Notes: a model not told the origin generated them from the sequence alone. DNA of 64,000 nt from Bradyrhizobium sp. LTSP885 (GCF_000938305.1 NZ_JYMT01000042.1:524815-588814), one strand, 5' to 3'; shown: positions 23,269 to 35,003, counted from the first letter of the stretch. Made by a program: numbers and translations.

Positions 23269-23684
23269 GCTCGCTTCTCCTGGCTTCTGGGTGGATATTT
23301 CTTGTTTCTGAACGGGATCGCGAACGGGCGGCCGGCCACCGCACCGCCCAAGTTCTCGGTAAATGGCAACGGCGTGCAACGTTGCAACGCCTCCATCACC
23401 GCGACCCGGTATTGCACGCGGTCGTTATCAGTCGCCTGTTCCGATTCATAGCTGATCCTCGGATGGCCGAGGATCGCGCCCTCGCGGTTGAAGCTGACGA
23501 TCACGGTGATGTCGATCGGGTTAGCTTTTTCCAGCGGCGGTGGCCGCCAGCAATTGTGAATGGCGAGGACGACATCCCGGATCGTGTCGAGTTGCGCCGG
23601 CTCGGCCGATACCCCCGCGCTCAGTGTGAACCACAGCAGTGGCGCGGCAAACCAGCAAATCGGTCTGCTGCGCGCAACTGCCAT
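23244..23684 (-). CDS. Periplasmic protein with TonB/TolA C-terminal-like domain
   Basis: A 146-residue protein with a signal peptide (WFAAPLLWFTLSAGVSA). The mature part (IRDVVLAIHNCWRPPPLE, DITVIVSFNREGAILGHP, VMEALQRCTPLPFTENLG) has the helix-strand-strand-helix order and the 'W-rPP...v.f.dG' spacing of TonB/TolA C-terminal domains, with two Cys likely disulfide-bonded. It lies between two cyclophilin genes, three bases after one and overlapping the other. The assignment is by fold resemblance only. Confidence 0.65.
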   Translation of the reverse strand: MAVARSRPICWFAAPLLWFTLSAGVSAEPAQLDTIRDVVLAIHNCWRPPPLEKANPIDITVIVSFNREGAILGHPRISYESEQATDNDRVQYRVAVMEALQRCTPLPFTENLGGAVAGRPFAIPFRNKKYPPRSQEKRAWLLPKIL

Positions 23685-23687
23685 CAG

Positions 23688-24230
23688 TCACTTGATGTCG
23701 GATGCGACTTGCACCTTCACCATCTTGTCGGGGTCGGGAACCGGTTCGCCGCGCTTGAGCTTGTCGACCACGTCCATGCCGGACACCACTTCGCCGATCA
23801 CGGTGTACTTGCCGTTCAGGCTCGAGCCGTCGGCGAACATGATGAAGAACTGCGAATTCGCCGAGTTGGGATCGCTGGTCCGCGCCATGCCGACTATGCC
23901 GCGCTTGTACGGCACGTTGGAGAATTCAGCCGGAAGATTCGGATATTTCGAGCCGCCGGTGCCGTTGAAATTCTTGCCGTCGCCGGTTTGCGCCATGAAG
24001 CCGTCGATCACGCGATGGAACGGCACGTTGTTGTAATAGCCGTCTCGCGCCAGCTGCTTGATCCGCTCGGCGTGCTGCGGCGCGAGATCGGTCCTCAGCT
24101 TGATGACGATGCGGCCCTTGGTGGTGTCGATGACGATCGCATTGGCCTTGTCGAGGCCAGCGGGCAGCGGTTGCGCGATCGCGGGAACCACGCAGAACAG
24201 CGCGGCAACGAATGCGAGAATTCGGATCAT
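23688..24230 (-). CDS. Peptidyl-prolyl cis-trans isomerase, cyclophilin type (periplasmic)
   Basis: A 180-residue cyclophilin with a signal peptide (MIRILAFVAALFCVVPAIAQ). The active site FHRVIDGFMAQTGDGKNFNG and SQFFIMFAD are conserved. It resembles the cytosolic cyclophilin encoded two genes downstream, the pair presumably arising by duplication and gaining an export signal. It should act on periplasmic proteins, as E. coli PpiA does. It lies 45 bases after coaD. Confidence 0.92.
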   Translation of the reverse strand: MIRILAFVAALFCVVPAIAQPLPAGLDKANAIVIDTTKGRIVIKLRTDLAPQHAERIKQLARDGYYNNVPFHRVIDGFMAQTGDGKNFNGTGGSKYPNLPAEFSNVPYKRGIVGMARTSDPNSANSQFFIMFADGSSLNGKYTVIGEVVSGMDVVDKLKRGEPVPDPDKMVKVQVASDIK

Positions 24231-24275
24231 GGAAACTCCGGCTCAGGACGTTCGGGGTGTGGCTAATAGCCGGCG

Positions 24276-24773
24276 TCAACCGGCGAATTTGGCCTTCAGG
24301 CTAGCGGCGACCGATGACGGCACGAAGGCTGAGTAGTCGCCGCCCATCTGGGCGATTTGGCGCACCAGTGTGGCGGTGATCGGGCGGACCGCCACCGAGG
24401 CCGGGACGAACACGGTATGCACCTCGGGCGCCATCGCCTCGTTCATGCCGGCAAGCTGCATCTCGTAGTCGAGATCGGTGCCGTCGCGCAGGCCGCGAAT
24501 CATGATGGTCGCGCCGAGCTTGCGCGCCGCCGTCACGGTCAGATTGTCGTAGGTGGTGCAATCGAAGGCGCAGCCCGCCTTCTGGGCGATCGGGGCGCAC
24601 ACCTGCGCCAGCATCTCGAGCCGTTCATCGGTCGAGAATAGCGGCTTCTTGCCGGCATGGACGGCCACGGCGACCACCAGACGGTCGCACAGCGCGACGG
24701 CCTGCCGGACCACGTCCAGATGGCCGTTGGTGACGGGATCGAAGGAGCCGGGATAGAGCGCGATACGGGGCAT
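24276..24773 (-). CDS. coaD: Phosphopantetheine adenylyltransferase
   Basis: A 165-residue nucleotidyltransferase joining 4'-phosphopantetheine and ATP to give dephospho-CoA. The T/HxGH-type motif occurs in YPGSFDPVTNGHLD, and the second nucleotide site is in the IMIRGLRDGTDLDYE block, with Arg contacting the phosphates. Length and end-to-end pattern are typical. It begins the leftward coaD-ppi-TonB-like-ppi-queA series, all closely spaced or overlapping. Confidence 0.95.
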   Translation of the reverse strand: MPRIALYPGSFDPVTNGHLDVVRQAVALCDRLVVAVAVHAGKKPLFSTDERLEMLAQVCAPIAQKAGCAFDCTTYDNLTVTAARKLGATIMIRGLRDGTDLDYEMQLAGMNEAMAPEVHTVFVPASVAVRPITATLVRQIAQMGGDYSAFVPSSVAASLKAKFAG

Positions 24774-25040
24774 GGGTCCCGTCTAACCCGCCCCGCTTTC
24801 CGCGGCAAGCCAGCCCGGTTCCCGGCCACCGCGGTTTTTTATTTCGCCTGGGCCAGTGAACTAACCGTGGGATCCCAGCGTCTACCCGGCGGAATGTTTC
24901 GTCGCGGCGTAGCGGACGAAACAAAGCCGGCCCGGGACGAAACCATTTCCCGAGCCGGCGAAGACAGCCGGAAACTTGCGGCCGGTAGAGATTGGACAAC
25001 GAAACGACGGGCCCGGGGGGCCCGATCACAGGGGACCGTC

Positions 25041-25298
25041 ATGATCAAGGCATTTTCCGCCATCGCTGTTGCCGCGTTCATTGCCGCCGCGCTCACCGTT
25101 CTTCCGGGCTTTGCCCCGCAGGTCGAGGCTTCGACACCCCAGCCACTCGCCAAGGCTGACCGCCTCGATATCCACCCCGTCGGCAAGGACTGTTCGCAGC
25201 AGGCCTGGCCGAATTTTGAGGCCTCCTGCCTGCGCGCCTCTGGTAGCAAGCTGGTGGTTCGTGAAGCCCGCCTCGTTACCGCCGACCGCACCCCATAG
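25041..25298 (+). CDS. Small secreted protein, hypothetical
   Basis: An 85-residue protein starting MIKAFSAIAVAAFIAAALTV, a signal peptide with cleavage near VEAST. The mature part contains two Cys (KDCSQQAWPNFEASCLRASG) and ends basic. The CSxxxWPxxxxxCL pattern is widespread in small Bradyrhizobium secreted proteins. AGGGGA lies before the ATG. The frame is open far upstream through the coaD antisense region but is not coding there. Confidence 0.7.
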   Translation: MIKAFSAIAVAAFIAAALTVLPGFAPQVEASTPQPLAKADRLDIHPVGKDCSQQAWPNFEASCLRASGSKLVVREARLVTADRTP

Positions 25299-25434
25299 TC
25301 AGTCCTGACCGTTACGGCGTCACTTCCGACCGTCACGCAAATCCCATGGTAATTTGCGACGTCCCGTCGCAGACTATGGTCTAACGCGCCCACCGGATGC
25401 CCCGGCGGGCGCGCGACCATCGGGGGATCTGCAC

Positions 25435-27348
25435 GTGTCCACTACGCCAGCCATCGCGTCTTCTGGCCACCCTCCGAGCCCGCTTCCGATTGCCACGACA
25501 CTCGGCGCCCTCGGGGTGGTCTATGGCGACATCGGCACCAGCCCCCTCTACGCGCTCAAGGAAGCCGCCAAGGCCGCCGCTCATGGCGGCGACGTCACAT
25601 CGAGCCAGGTGCTCGGCGTGGTCTCGCTGATCCTGTGGGCGCTGATCCTGATCATCTCGCTCAAATACGCCATGCTGATCATGCGCGCGGACAACCGCGG
25701 CGAAGGCGGCATCGTCGCGCTGCTGGCGCTGCTCTCGGCGCGCAACGCGCAGCCCGGGACCTGGCGGGTGCATTTGCTCGTCGTCGGCCTGATCGGCGCA
25801 GCCCTGCTCTACGGGGACGGGGCGATCACGCCCGCGATCTCCGTGCTGTCGGCGATCGAAGGCCTCAAGGTCGACGCGCCGTCGCTGGCACCCGCGGTGG
25901 TGCCGATCACCATCGCCATTCTGGTCGTCCTGTTCTTCATCCAGAAGCACGGCACCGGTCTTATCGGCCGGATCTTCGGACCGGTGATGCTGGTCTGGTT
26001 CCTGGTGCTGGCCCTGCTTGGCATCCACGGCATCATGAAGGCGCCCGGCGTGCTGGCGGCGCTGAGCCCGACCTACGCGCTGAACATGATGCTGCACGAG
26101 GATTTCCGGATCAGCTTCGCCATTCTCGGCGCCGCCTTCCTCGCTGTCACCGGGGGCGAGGCGATGTATGCCGACATGGGGCATTTCGGCCGCTTGCCGA
26201 TCCGGCTGGCCTGGTTCACGATCTGCCTGCCCGCGCTGGTGCTGAACTATTTCGGCCAAGCCGGCCTTTTGATCTCCGACCCGACCGCGATCGACAACCC
26301 GTTCTTCCAATTGTCCCCCGACTGGGCGCATTACCCGATGGTCGCATTGTCGGCGATCGCGACCGTGATTGCCTCGCAGGCGATCATCTCGGGCGTGTTC
26401 TCGCTGACCCAGCAGTCGATCCAGCTCGGCTTCCTGCCGCGCATGTATATCCGCCACACCACCAGTGATGCGATCGGGCAAATCTACGTGCCGCTGGTCA
26501 ACTGGCTGCTCGCGGCCGCAACGCTTGGCGCAGTGCTGGCGTTCGGCACATCGGATGCGCTGGCCGGCGCCTACGGCATCGCCGTGTCACTGCTGATGGC
26601 GATCACCACGCTGCTCGCGGCGCTGGTCGCGATCCAGTGGGGCTATTCGCCGATCCTGGTGATCGCGGTGAACGGCTTCTTCTTCATCATCGACCTGATC
26701 TTCTTCGCGGCGAATTCCGAGAAGCTGATGGAGGGCGGCTGGTTCCCGCTGCTGCTCGCCGCGGCCGTCGCGTTCCTGATGATGACCTGGCGCGGCGGCG
26801 TGAAGCTGGTCGAGAAGGCGCGCAGCAAGCTGCGCCAGCCCGAAGAGGACCTGATCGAGACCGCGGTCAACAAGTGCCAGAGCCGCCTGCCCGGCACCGC
26901 CGTGTTCCTGGCGTCGGCGCCCAACGGCGTGCCGCTGGCGCTGACGCAATTCGTCAAGCACAACCACGTGCTGCATGAGCGCGTGCTGCTGGTCACCGTG
27001 CTGATCGAGGAGGCGCCGCGGATCTCCGACGACGACCGCGCCAGCATCGTCGAGATCGTCCCGGGCATTACCCGCATCATCCTGCATTACGGCTTCATGC
27101 AGTATCCGACCATCTATGAGGGGCTGAAGCTCGCCTGCCGGCAAGGCAAGCTGCCGGGCATCGATCTCACCGACGTGACCTACTACATCGGCCGCGAGAC
27201 CATCATCCCGAGTGAGGACATCCCGGGCATGTGGGTGTGGCGGGAGTCGCTGTTCGCCTTCCTGCAGCGCAACGCCGAACGCACCGCCGCGTTCTTCGGC
27301 GTGCCAAGCGGGCAAGTCGTGGAGTTCGGGACCGAGATCGAGATTTAG
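25435..27348 (+). CDS. kup: Kup-type potassium uptake permease
   Basis: About 637 residues from the GTG at 25435, which follows GGGGGAT. The signature GVVYGDIGTSPLYALKE is at the N-terminus, and roughly twelve membrane spans follow (ALLYGDGAITPAISVLSA, TGGEAMYADMGHFG and so on). The C-terminal soluble domain is also present. It should import K+ by proton symport across the inner membrane at low external K+. Full length for the family. The longer frame from 25354 lacks a ribosome-binding site. Confidence 0.94.
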   Translation: MSTTPAIASSGHPPSPLPIATTLGALGVVYGDIGTSPLYALKEAAKAAAHGGDVTSSQVLGVVSLILWALILIISLKYAMLIMRADNRGEGGIVALLALLSARNAQPGTWRVHLLVVGLIGAALLYGDGAITPAISVLSAIEGLKVDAPSLAPAVVPITIAILVVLFFIQKHGTGLIGRIFGPVMLVWFLVLALLGIHGIMKAPGVLAALSPTYALNMMLHEDFRISFAILGAAFLAVTGGEAMYADMGHFGRLPIRLAWFTICLPALVLNYFGQAGLLISDPTAIDNPFFQLSPDWAHYPMVALSAIATVIASQAIISGVFSLTQQSIQLGFLPRMYIRHTTSDAIGQIYVPLVNWLLAAATLGAVLAFGTSDALAGAYGIAVSLLMAITTLLAALVAIQWGYSPILVIAVNGFFFIIDLIFFAANSEKLMEGGWFPLLLAAAVAFLMMTWRGGVKLVEKARSKLRQPEEDLIETAVNKCQSRLPGTAVFLASAPNGVPLALTQFVKHNHVLHERVLLVTVLIEEAPRISDDDRASIVEIVPGITRIILHYGFMQYPTIYEGLKLACRQGKLPGIDLTDVTYYIGRETIIPSEDIPGMWVWRESLFAFLQRNAERTAAFFGVPSGQVVEFGTEIEI

Positions 27349-27351
27349 CAT

Positions 27352-27440
27352 CCGTAGCCCGGATGGAGCGAAGCGCAATCCGGGACAGTCGAGACCGCGT
27401 TCAGACTCCCGGATTTCGCTTCGCTCCATCCGGGCTACGG
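27352..27440. repeat. Palindromic repeat (GTAGCCCGGATGGAGCG class), copy 1
   Basis: A 24-base perfect inverted repeat forms the ends: CGTAGCCCGGATGGAGCG begins one arm (27352-27375) and its complement lies at 27417-27440. A second copy in the same orientation is at 28026-28113; together they bracket one membrane-protein gene. Confidence 0.92.
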
Positions 27441-27471
27441 AACGAACCTGTTGCAGGCAGAACGAAGCTTC

Positions 27472-28008
27472 ATGCCGCCCATCTCTTACGCAACTCGGAT
27501 ATTTGCTCCCCGCGCACAGTTCAAAGTGTTGCTCGGAATAGGCCTCACTTGGGCCTGCACGTACATCTTCTTCACGGGACTGACCGAAGCCACGCTGGAA
27601 GGCGAGCCATACGCTTTTCCGGTATTCGGGGGGGCCAATTTTCTGATCCTGATCAGCGCCCCGGTCGCACAATCCGTCTTCTTCGTTCTGGCCCAGAAAA
27701 CGTCATGGCTGCTGAACCTTTATCTCGCGATCTCCATCGCCTGTTGCGCTGTCGCCGGGCTGCACGTGGCGGACGGCGGCTATCAATTCACCTATTGGCA
27801 TCAAGGTGACTTGCTATGCAGACACGGGTGCGACGACGTATGGATCTTTGGCTGGCTGGTCTTCGGGCAAGCCTGCATTCTGGCGGTTTCGTCACCATTC
27901 GTTTTCGAGGATTTCCCAGGAATTTGGAAAGCGATAACGAGACTCTTCCTCATCATCGTACTTTCGTTGCTATCTCTGACGTCCTGCGCACTAACGATGT
28001 CGTTCTGA
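27472..28008 (+). CDS. Hypothetical membrane protein between repeats
   Basis: About 178 residues from the ATG at 27472. Five hydrophobic segments are visible (VLLGIGLTWACTYIFF; FLILISAPVAQSVFFVL; LYLAISIACCAVAGL; WIFGWLVFGQACILAV; LFLIIVLSLLSL), so it is a polytopic inner-membrane protein. Base composition is lower in GC than the kup gene beside it, and the gene is flanked on both sides by copies of one palindromic repeat, which may indicate acquisition. No family recognised. Confidence 0.65.
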   Translation: MPPISYATRIFAPRAQFKVLLGIGLTWACTYIFFTGLTEATLEGEPYAFPVFGGANFLILISAPVAQSVFFVLAQKTSWLLNLYLAISIACCAVAGLHVADGGYQFTYWHQGDLLCRHGCDDVWIFGWLVFGQACILAVSSPFVFEDFPGIWKAITRLFLIIVLSLLSLTSCALTMSF

Positions 28009-28025
28009 GATGATAGCGTCGCTGC

Positions 28026-28113
28026 GTAGCCCGGATGGAGCGAAGCGCAATCCGAGACAGCGGACGCGGCATGGCGAGAACCCCGGATTTCGCGTCGCTT
28101 CACCCGGGCTATA
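28026..28113. repeat. Palindromic repeat (GTAGCCCGGATGGAGCG class), copy 2
   Basis: Left arm GTAGCCCGGATGGAGCGAAG (start of a 29-base match to copy 1); right arm CGGATTTCGCGTCGCTTCAC, ending CCCGGGCTAT, is a degraded complement. It is in the same orientation as the copy at 27352-27440. Confidence 0.9.
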
Positions 28114-28122
28114 GGAACGCAA

Positions 28123-29078
28123 ATGTCCGACGAGCCCCTTCAGCTAAAACCCCGGCTGGCAATCTCGATCGACCAGGCGCAGGCGATCATCGGCCGCGTC
28201 GCGCCTCGTGCAACGGTGCGCGAGGTCATCGAGCTGCGCGGCGGAGAGATCAGTACGATCCTCGAGATCGTGCTGACCGAAGCTGCAAGCTACATCCTCA
28301 AGGTCTATCCGGAACAGCTGCAGTGGAAGATGGCGAAGGAGGTCCATGTGCTCGGGCTCCTCGAGCGGGTCGACATCCCCGTTCCCCGCATTCTACTCGC
28401 CGACGACACGCGCTCGGTGATCGATCTCTCGTTCGTGCTGATGACCAGGCTCGACGGTGTCGAACTCGGCCGGCGCGATCCGGAGCTGAGCGCTCAGGAT
28501 CAGTTTGCGATCTTTGCCGAGATGGGCGCGGCGCTCCGCACGATCAACGACATCACCCTCGACAGCTTTGGCTATATCGGCCCGAACGGGGTCTGGACGC
28601 CGCACCCGACCAACCGCGCCTACATGTCGGCCCAGTTCGACAAGAAGCTGACGGAGTTTTGCACGCGCGGCGGCGACGAGGCGTTAGCCGCCCGACTACG
28701 GGCCAGCATCGCTGCGCACCGACATCTGCTCGACGCCGCAGACGTGCCCGCCTCTGCCACTACGATCTCCATGCCGGCAACGTGCTGGTGACGCCACAAG
28801 GCAAGCCGCAACTCCTGGGAATCGTCGATTTCGAGAATGCCGTCGCCGGCGATCCGCTGATGGATATCGCCAAGGCGCTGTACTATTTCACGCCGAAGGA
28901 TGCGCCCAAGCGCGACGGACTGCTCGCGGGTTACGGTGAACTCGGCCGCCCGGATTGGCAGGCCACGCTCGGCCTCTACCGGCTCGCCTCCACGCTGGAG
29001 CTGTGGTGCTGGTTCGCGCAGATCGGCAAGCCCGAGAGGCTTGGCGATCTGACGCAGGAGCTGGCGCGGTTCGAATAG
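28123..29078 (+). pseudogene. Aminoglycoside-phosphotransferase-fold gene, frameshifted
   Basis: The first frame (28123 to about 28750) encodes an APH/choline-kinase N-lobe: EVIELRGGEISTILEIVLTE, then a kinase Lys in YILKVYPEQLQWKMAKE. The catalytic loop CHYDLHAGNVLVTPQGK and the metal-binding DFENAVAGDPLMDIA lie in the next register and run to the stop at 29078. A one-base loss near 28746-28750 (GTGCCCGCC) would explain it: adding one base gives VPRLCHYDLHAGN. It is either a broken gene or a sequencing error. It follows a palindromic repeat and converges on gyrA. Confidence 0.8.
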
Positions 29079-29090
29079 ACCCCGGCGGCG

Positions 29091-31814
<2,724 letters not shown>

Positions 31815-32040
31815 AGGGGAAATCCGGTTAGTTCTGGTCGGGAATCATATAACCCACCGACGGCCTGATAACCACCCTTAACCACCCCAGGGCGGTCCCC
31901 GCAAGCCGTTTTTCCCTTCGTTTTTTCATGGACTTACCGGCCGGTTACAAGGTTTCGCAGGGCCTTGCATCGGACGGCGAATAGTGACTGGCGAATAGCC
32001 GGTGGAAACCCCTATTCGCCACGCGCGATTTGCCACTCAT

Positions 32041-32439
32041 TCACTGCCCAAACACCACCGCATGCATGATCCGCCCGGGCACGAAGGTGAACAGCCCGGC
32101 AATGACCAGTGCGCCGAAGAAGATGCCGATCATCGTGAACCTGTGACGGCGGACATTGTGGGTCCGCGCGGCCATCACGCCCAATACCAGCATCACCAGC
32201 GAGAAGATCGACAGCAGGTGGATCGGGCTCCACGGGCCCAGCAGGCGGATCTGGTGGATCCAGAACGAGCTCAGCGCCACGACGAGCATCAGGATTACCC
32301 AGATCCAGCCCAGCGTCCGGTGCGGCACGGTGCCCTTCGGCGCGGCCAATTGCACCACGCCGAGCACGAAGGCGGCCATCGCCGCAAACGCATGGAGCGG
32401 GATCGCAGGAGCGGCGTCGAGAAGCGGCGCGAGCGACAT
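32041..32439 (-). CDS. DUF2306 membrane protein
   Basis: About 132 residues from the ATG at 32439; a TTG at 32487 in frame would begin right at the predicted transcript start. Four hydrophobic spans carry the DUF2306 pattern: IPLHAFAAMAAFVLGVVQL, HRTLGWIWVILMLVVALSSF, WSPIHLLSIFSLVMLVLG and a final IGIFFGALVIAGLFTFVPGR. Conserved His residues face the membrane. Function unknown. A strong promoter with a repeated TGTAAA motif lies upstream. Confidence 0.8.
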   Translation of the reverse strand: MSLAPLLDAAPAIPLHAFAAMAAFVLGVVQLAAPKGTVPHRTLGWIWVILMLVVALSSFWIHQIRLLGPWSPIHLLSIFSLVMLVLGVMAARTHNVRRHRFTMIGIFFGALVIAGLFTFVPGRIMHAVVFGQ

Positions 32440-32494
32440 ATGAGACACCGGAAGCGATGACACCGAAGAGATCGACCGAACGGCCAATGTAATG

Positions 32495-32523
32495 AATATT
32501 TACATCTATCTTTACAATGTCAA
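32495..32523 (-). promoter_or_regulatory. Promoter with overlapping operator, DUF2306 gene
   Basis: Read leftward: TTGACA (32523-32518), 17 bases, AATATT (32500-32495). The spacer holds two TGTAAA direct repeats, and an ATGTAA/TTACAT inverted pair spans 32487-32505. The layout suggests repression by an unlinked regulator binding over the promoter. Confidence 0.55.
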
Positions 32524-32662
32524 GTTCAAACGATGCGTCAATTTGGCGTCGCAGTCTCTGCGCGTTACACAATGCGCGAAATGAAGTCAGGCCTCAGGGC
32601 CCGGGCCTCAAGACCCAAGCCTCAAGACCGTGTCTTGAACGCGCATTCCAGCATCATCGAAC

Positions 32663-33028
32663 ATGACCAACGTCCTATTCGTCTGCAGCGCCAATCGCCT
32701 GCGCAGTCCCACCGCCGAGCAGGTCTTTTCGACATGGCCCGGCGTCGAGACGGATTCGGCCGGCGTCTCGTCCGGCGCGAGCGTGCTGTTGTCCTCCGAA
32801 CAAGTCGATTGGGCCGACATCATTTTTGTGATGGAGAAGACCCATCGCAACAAGCTGGTTCGCCAGTTTCCGCGCCATTTGAAGAACAAGCGCGTCATCT
32901 GTCTCGACATCCCTGACGACTATGCGTTCATGGATCCAGTTCTCGTCCAGTTGCTCGAAAGCCGGGTCAGCCGCTTCCTCCCTCGGGCCAAATCGGCCGC
33001 AAGAAAGCAGCGCGGCGACGCCGGCTGA
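32663..33028 (+). CDS. Low-molecular-weight protein tyrosine phosphatase-like protein
   Basis: A 121-residue protein. The N-terminal loop VLFVCSANRLRSPTAE contains the C-x5-R phosphate-binding signature of LMW phosphatases, with the nucleophilic Cys8 or so. A DP pair appears in DDYAFMDPVL near residue 90, in the region of the general acid. It is shorter than classical LMW-PTPs (about 150 residues) and lacks their usual Gly-Asn-Cys in the loop; it resembles the compact phosphatase-like proteins seen in many proteobacteria. Its substrate is unknown. Confidence 0.75.
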   Translation: MTNVLFVCSANRLRSPTAEQVFSTWPGVETDSAGVSSGASVLLSSEQVDWADIIFVMEKTHRNKLVRQFPRHLKNKRVICLDIPDDYAFMDPVLVQLLESRVSRFLPRAKSAARKQRGDAG

Positions 33029-33055
33029 TCGTCGATTGCTCCGAGAGGTCGCGAC

Positions 33056-33556
33056 TTAGAACGGGATGTCGTCGTCCATGTCGCTGTTGCGGGCGCCTGC
33101 CCCGCCGCCCGCGGCAACTGCACGGCGCGGCGCCGAGCTAACCGGACCGGCCGATCCGAAGTCGCCACCGCCGCTGTCATCGGAGAAGCTACCGCCGCCA
33201 CCGCTGCGGCCGTCGAGCATGGTCAGGCTGGAGTTGAAGCCCTGCAGCACGACCTCGGTCGAGTATTTCTCGACGCCGCTCTGGTCGGTCCATTTGCGGG
33301 TCTGCAACTGACCCTCGATGTACACCTTGGCGCCCTTCTTCAGGTACTGCTCGGCGACCTTGCAAAGGCCTTCGTTGAAGATCACGACGCGGTGCCACTC
33401 GGTCTTTTCCTTGCGCTCGCCGGTGCCCTTGTCGCGCCAGGTTTCCGAGGTTGCGATGGAAAGATTGGCGATCGGACGACCGTCCTGCGTCCGCCGGATC
33501 TCCGGATCCTTGCCGAGGTTTCCAACCAGAATCACCTTGTTCACGCTTCCCGCCAT
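33056..33556 (-). CDS. ssb: Single-stranded DNA-binding protein
   Basis: A 166-residue SSB. The OB fold is at residues 1-110 (SVNKVILVGNLGKDPEIR, TEWHRVVIFNEG, KVYIEGQLQTRKW), followed by a Gly/Ser-rich linker and the acidic tip DMDDDIPF that recruits repair partners. The ATG at 33556 matches the conserved N-terminus. It should act as a tetramer in replication, repair and recombination. A GTTC-N7-GTTC SOS box lies upstream at 33725-33739. In related genomes ssb and uvrA are close neighbours; here three porin-like genes lie between them. Confidence 0.95.
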   Translation of the reverse strand: MAGSVNKVILVGNLGKDPEIRRTQDGRPIANLSIATSETWRDKGTGERKEKTEWHRVVIFNEGLCKVAEQYLKKGAKVYIEGQLQTRKWTDQSGVEKYSTEVVLQGFNSSLTMLDGRSGGGGSFSDDSGGGDFGSAGPVSSAPRRAVAAGGGAGARNSDMDDDIPF

Positions 33557-34015
33557 CGCTTCTTCTCCGCCAAAACAGGGCCAGCCGGACATCGGCCGCC
33601 ACTCTCAACCTTCGCCACTTACTGCAGGCGCCGCGGACGACCCTATACTGCGACGCCGGTCCGCCGCCTCCGCGATCGCGCAGGCCCGCAACGGTTATCC
33701 ACATATAGCATCGCAGACGTCGATGTTCCAGTTTCGTTCTCTGCAACCAGCCGTAGCAGTGATCGCGACCATGGTGAGTCGGCCGGCTCCACCTTGCGAG
33801 CCGCGCGAGGCCTTCGCCACTTCAAGAAAAGTGCAAACAAATCATTACCTTGCCGCGATTTCACTTCTCCGGCGAGTGTTGCATTTGGGAGACGGCCATT
33901 GTGGTTGAATCGCGCTATGGATGTGACCGAACGGGCGTGGGCGCTCGCGACACTTTTCTGGACCTCAACGCTTCGGGACCAACGAGAAGCGGACAAGAGC
34001 TGGAGTTTGATAATA
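33557..34015. other. Divergent intergenic region, ssb / outer-membrane gene
   Basis: About 460 bases. It contains the SOS box at 33725-33739 and presumably two divergent promoters. Open frames run through it on both strands, but none has a ribosome-binding site or recognisable product. Confidence 0.5.
33725..33739. promoter_or_regulatory. SOS box (LexA site) upstream of ssb
   Basis: GTTC-CAGTTTC-GTTC exactly fits the alphaproteobacterial LexA consensus GTTC-N7-GTTC; equally GAAC-N7-GAAC on the ssb strand. It lies about 170 bases upstream of the ssb start. Control of ssb is expected from other alphaproteobacteria. Confidence 0.72.
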
Positions 34016-34759
34016 ATGAAGAAGTTTTTGCTCGGAACGGTTGCCCTGGTCGCGTTTGCCGCGCCGGCTGCCGCTGCTGACCTCGCTGCACGTCCTTACA
34101 CCAAGGCGCCCCCGATGATCGCCCAGGTCTATGACTGGAGCGGCTTCTACGTCGGCGCCAACGGCGGCTGGGGTTCGAGCCACAATTGCTGGGATCAGGT
34201 CCCGGGCGGTATCTTCATTGGTTCGGATGGTTGCCATGACGCAACCGGCGGCGTTGCCGGTGGCCAGATCGGCTATCGCTGGCAGACCGGCACCTGGGTG
34301 TTCGGCCTCGAAGCGCAGGGCGATTGGGCTGACCTGAAGGGCACCAATGGCAGCTTGATCTTCCCGGGCTTCTTCACCAACCAGACCAAGGTCGATGCCT
34401 TCGGCCTGTTCACCGGCCAGATCGGCTACGCCGCCAACAATGTGCTGCTCTACTTGAAGGGCGGCGCGGCGGTGACCGACAACCGGTACAACACCTACTT
34501 CACGCCGACTGGCCTTTTCCTCGCCAGCGCCAGCGACACCCGCTGGGGTGGCACGGTCGGTGTCGGCCTCGAATACGGCTTTGCTCCGAACTGGTCGGCC
34601 GCGGTCGAGTACGACCATCTGTTCCTGCAGGACAAGACCTACAACCTGACCACGCCGGGCGGCTTGCTGTTCAGCTCGATCCGCGAGCGTCAGGACGTCG
34701 ACCTCGTCACCGTCCGCGTCAACTACAGGTGGGGCGGCCCGGTCGTCGCCAAGTACTGA
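34016..34759 (+). CDS. Outer-membrane beta-barrel protein (Omp25/31-like), first of three
   Basis: A 247-residue protein with signal peptide MKKFLLGTVALVAFAAPAAA and an N-terminal motif ADLAARPYTKAPP typical of Rhizobiales Omp25/31/RopB-type proteins. The mature part alternates short beta strands (WSGFYVGANGGWGSS, FGLEAQGDWADLKG, YAANNVLLYLKGGAAV) and ends VRVNYRWGGPVVAKY, with an aromatic C-terminal residue as needed for barrel insertion. It is one of three tandem paralogues. A strong terminator follows, so it is probably expressed alone. Confidence 0.88.
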   Translation: MKKFLLGTVALVAFAAPAAAADLAARPYTKAPPMIAQVYDWSGFYVGANGGWGSSHNCWDQVPGGIFIGSDGCHDATGGVAGGQIGYRWQTGTWVFGLEAQGDWADLKGTNGSLIFPGFFTNQTKVDAFGLFTGQIGYAANNVLLYLKGGAAVTDNRYNTYFTPTGLFLASASDTRWGGTVGVGLEYGFAPNWSAAVEYDHLFLQDKTYNLTTPGGLLFSSIRERQDVDLVTVRVNYRWGGPVVAKY

Positions 34760-34799
34760 TCAGATGTACTGATCGGGCGATCTGACTTCATTCGAACGA

Positions 34800-34826
34800 A
34801 AGGCCGGCCTCGCGCCGGCCTTTTTG
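34800..34826 (+). terminator. Terminator after first outer-membrane gene
   Basis: AAGGCCGGC pairs with GCCGGCCTT around CTCGC, followed by five T. The same hairpin with the same loop follows all three paralogues. Confidence 0.9.
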
Positions 34827-35003
34827 TTTGCGGACGGTCCGCGGCCATCGATCGACGGCGAATCGATATGGTTAAATATTAATAAACTGTAAAATATTCA
34901 GCGAAATCAAATTGATAGTCCATGTTGCGCGCGGGTGACGGTCGCGTTCAACCCCAGATGGTAGCCTGTCCCGCAATTGCAGATTCGAAGCGGGATGGAT
35001 CCC

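Noticed and set aside
34861..34885. CtrA site in the AT-rich stretch before the second outer-membrane gene
   Set aside because: TTAA copies are separated by three bases, not the seven required for TTAA-N7-TTAA.
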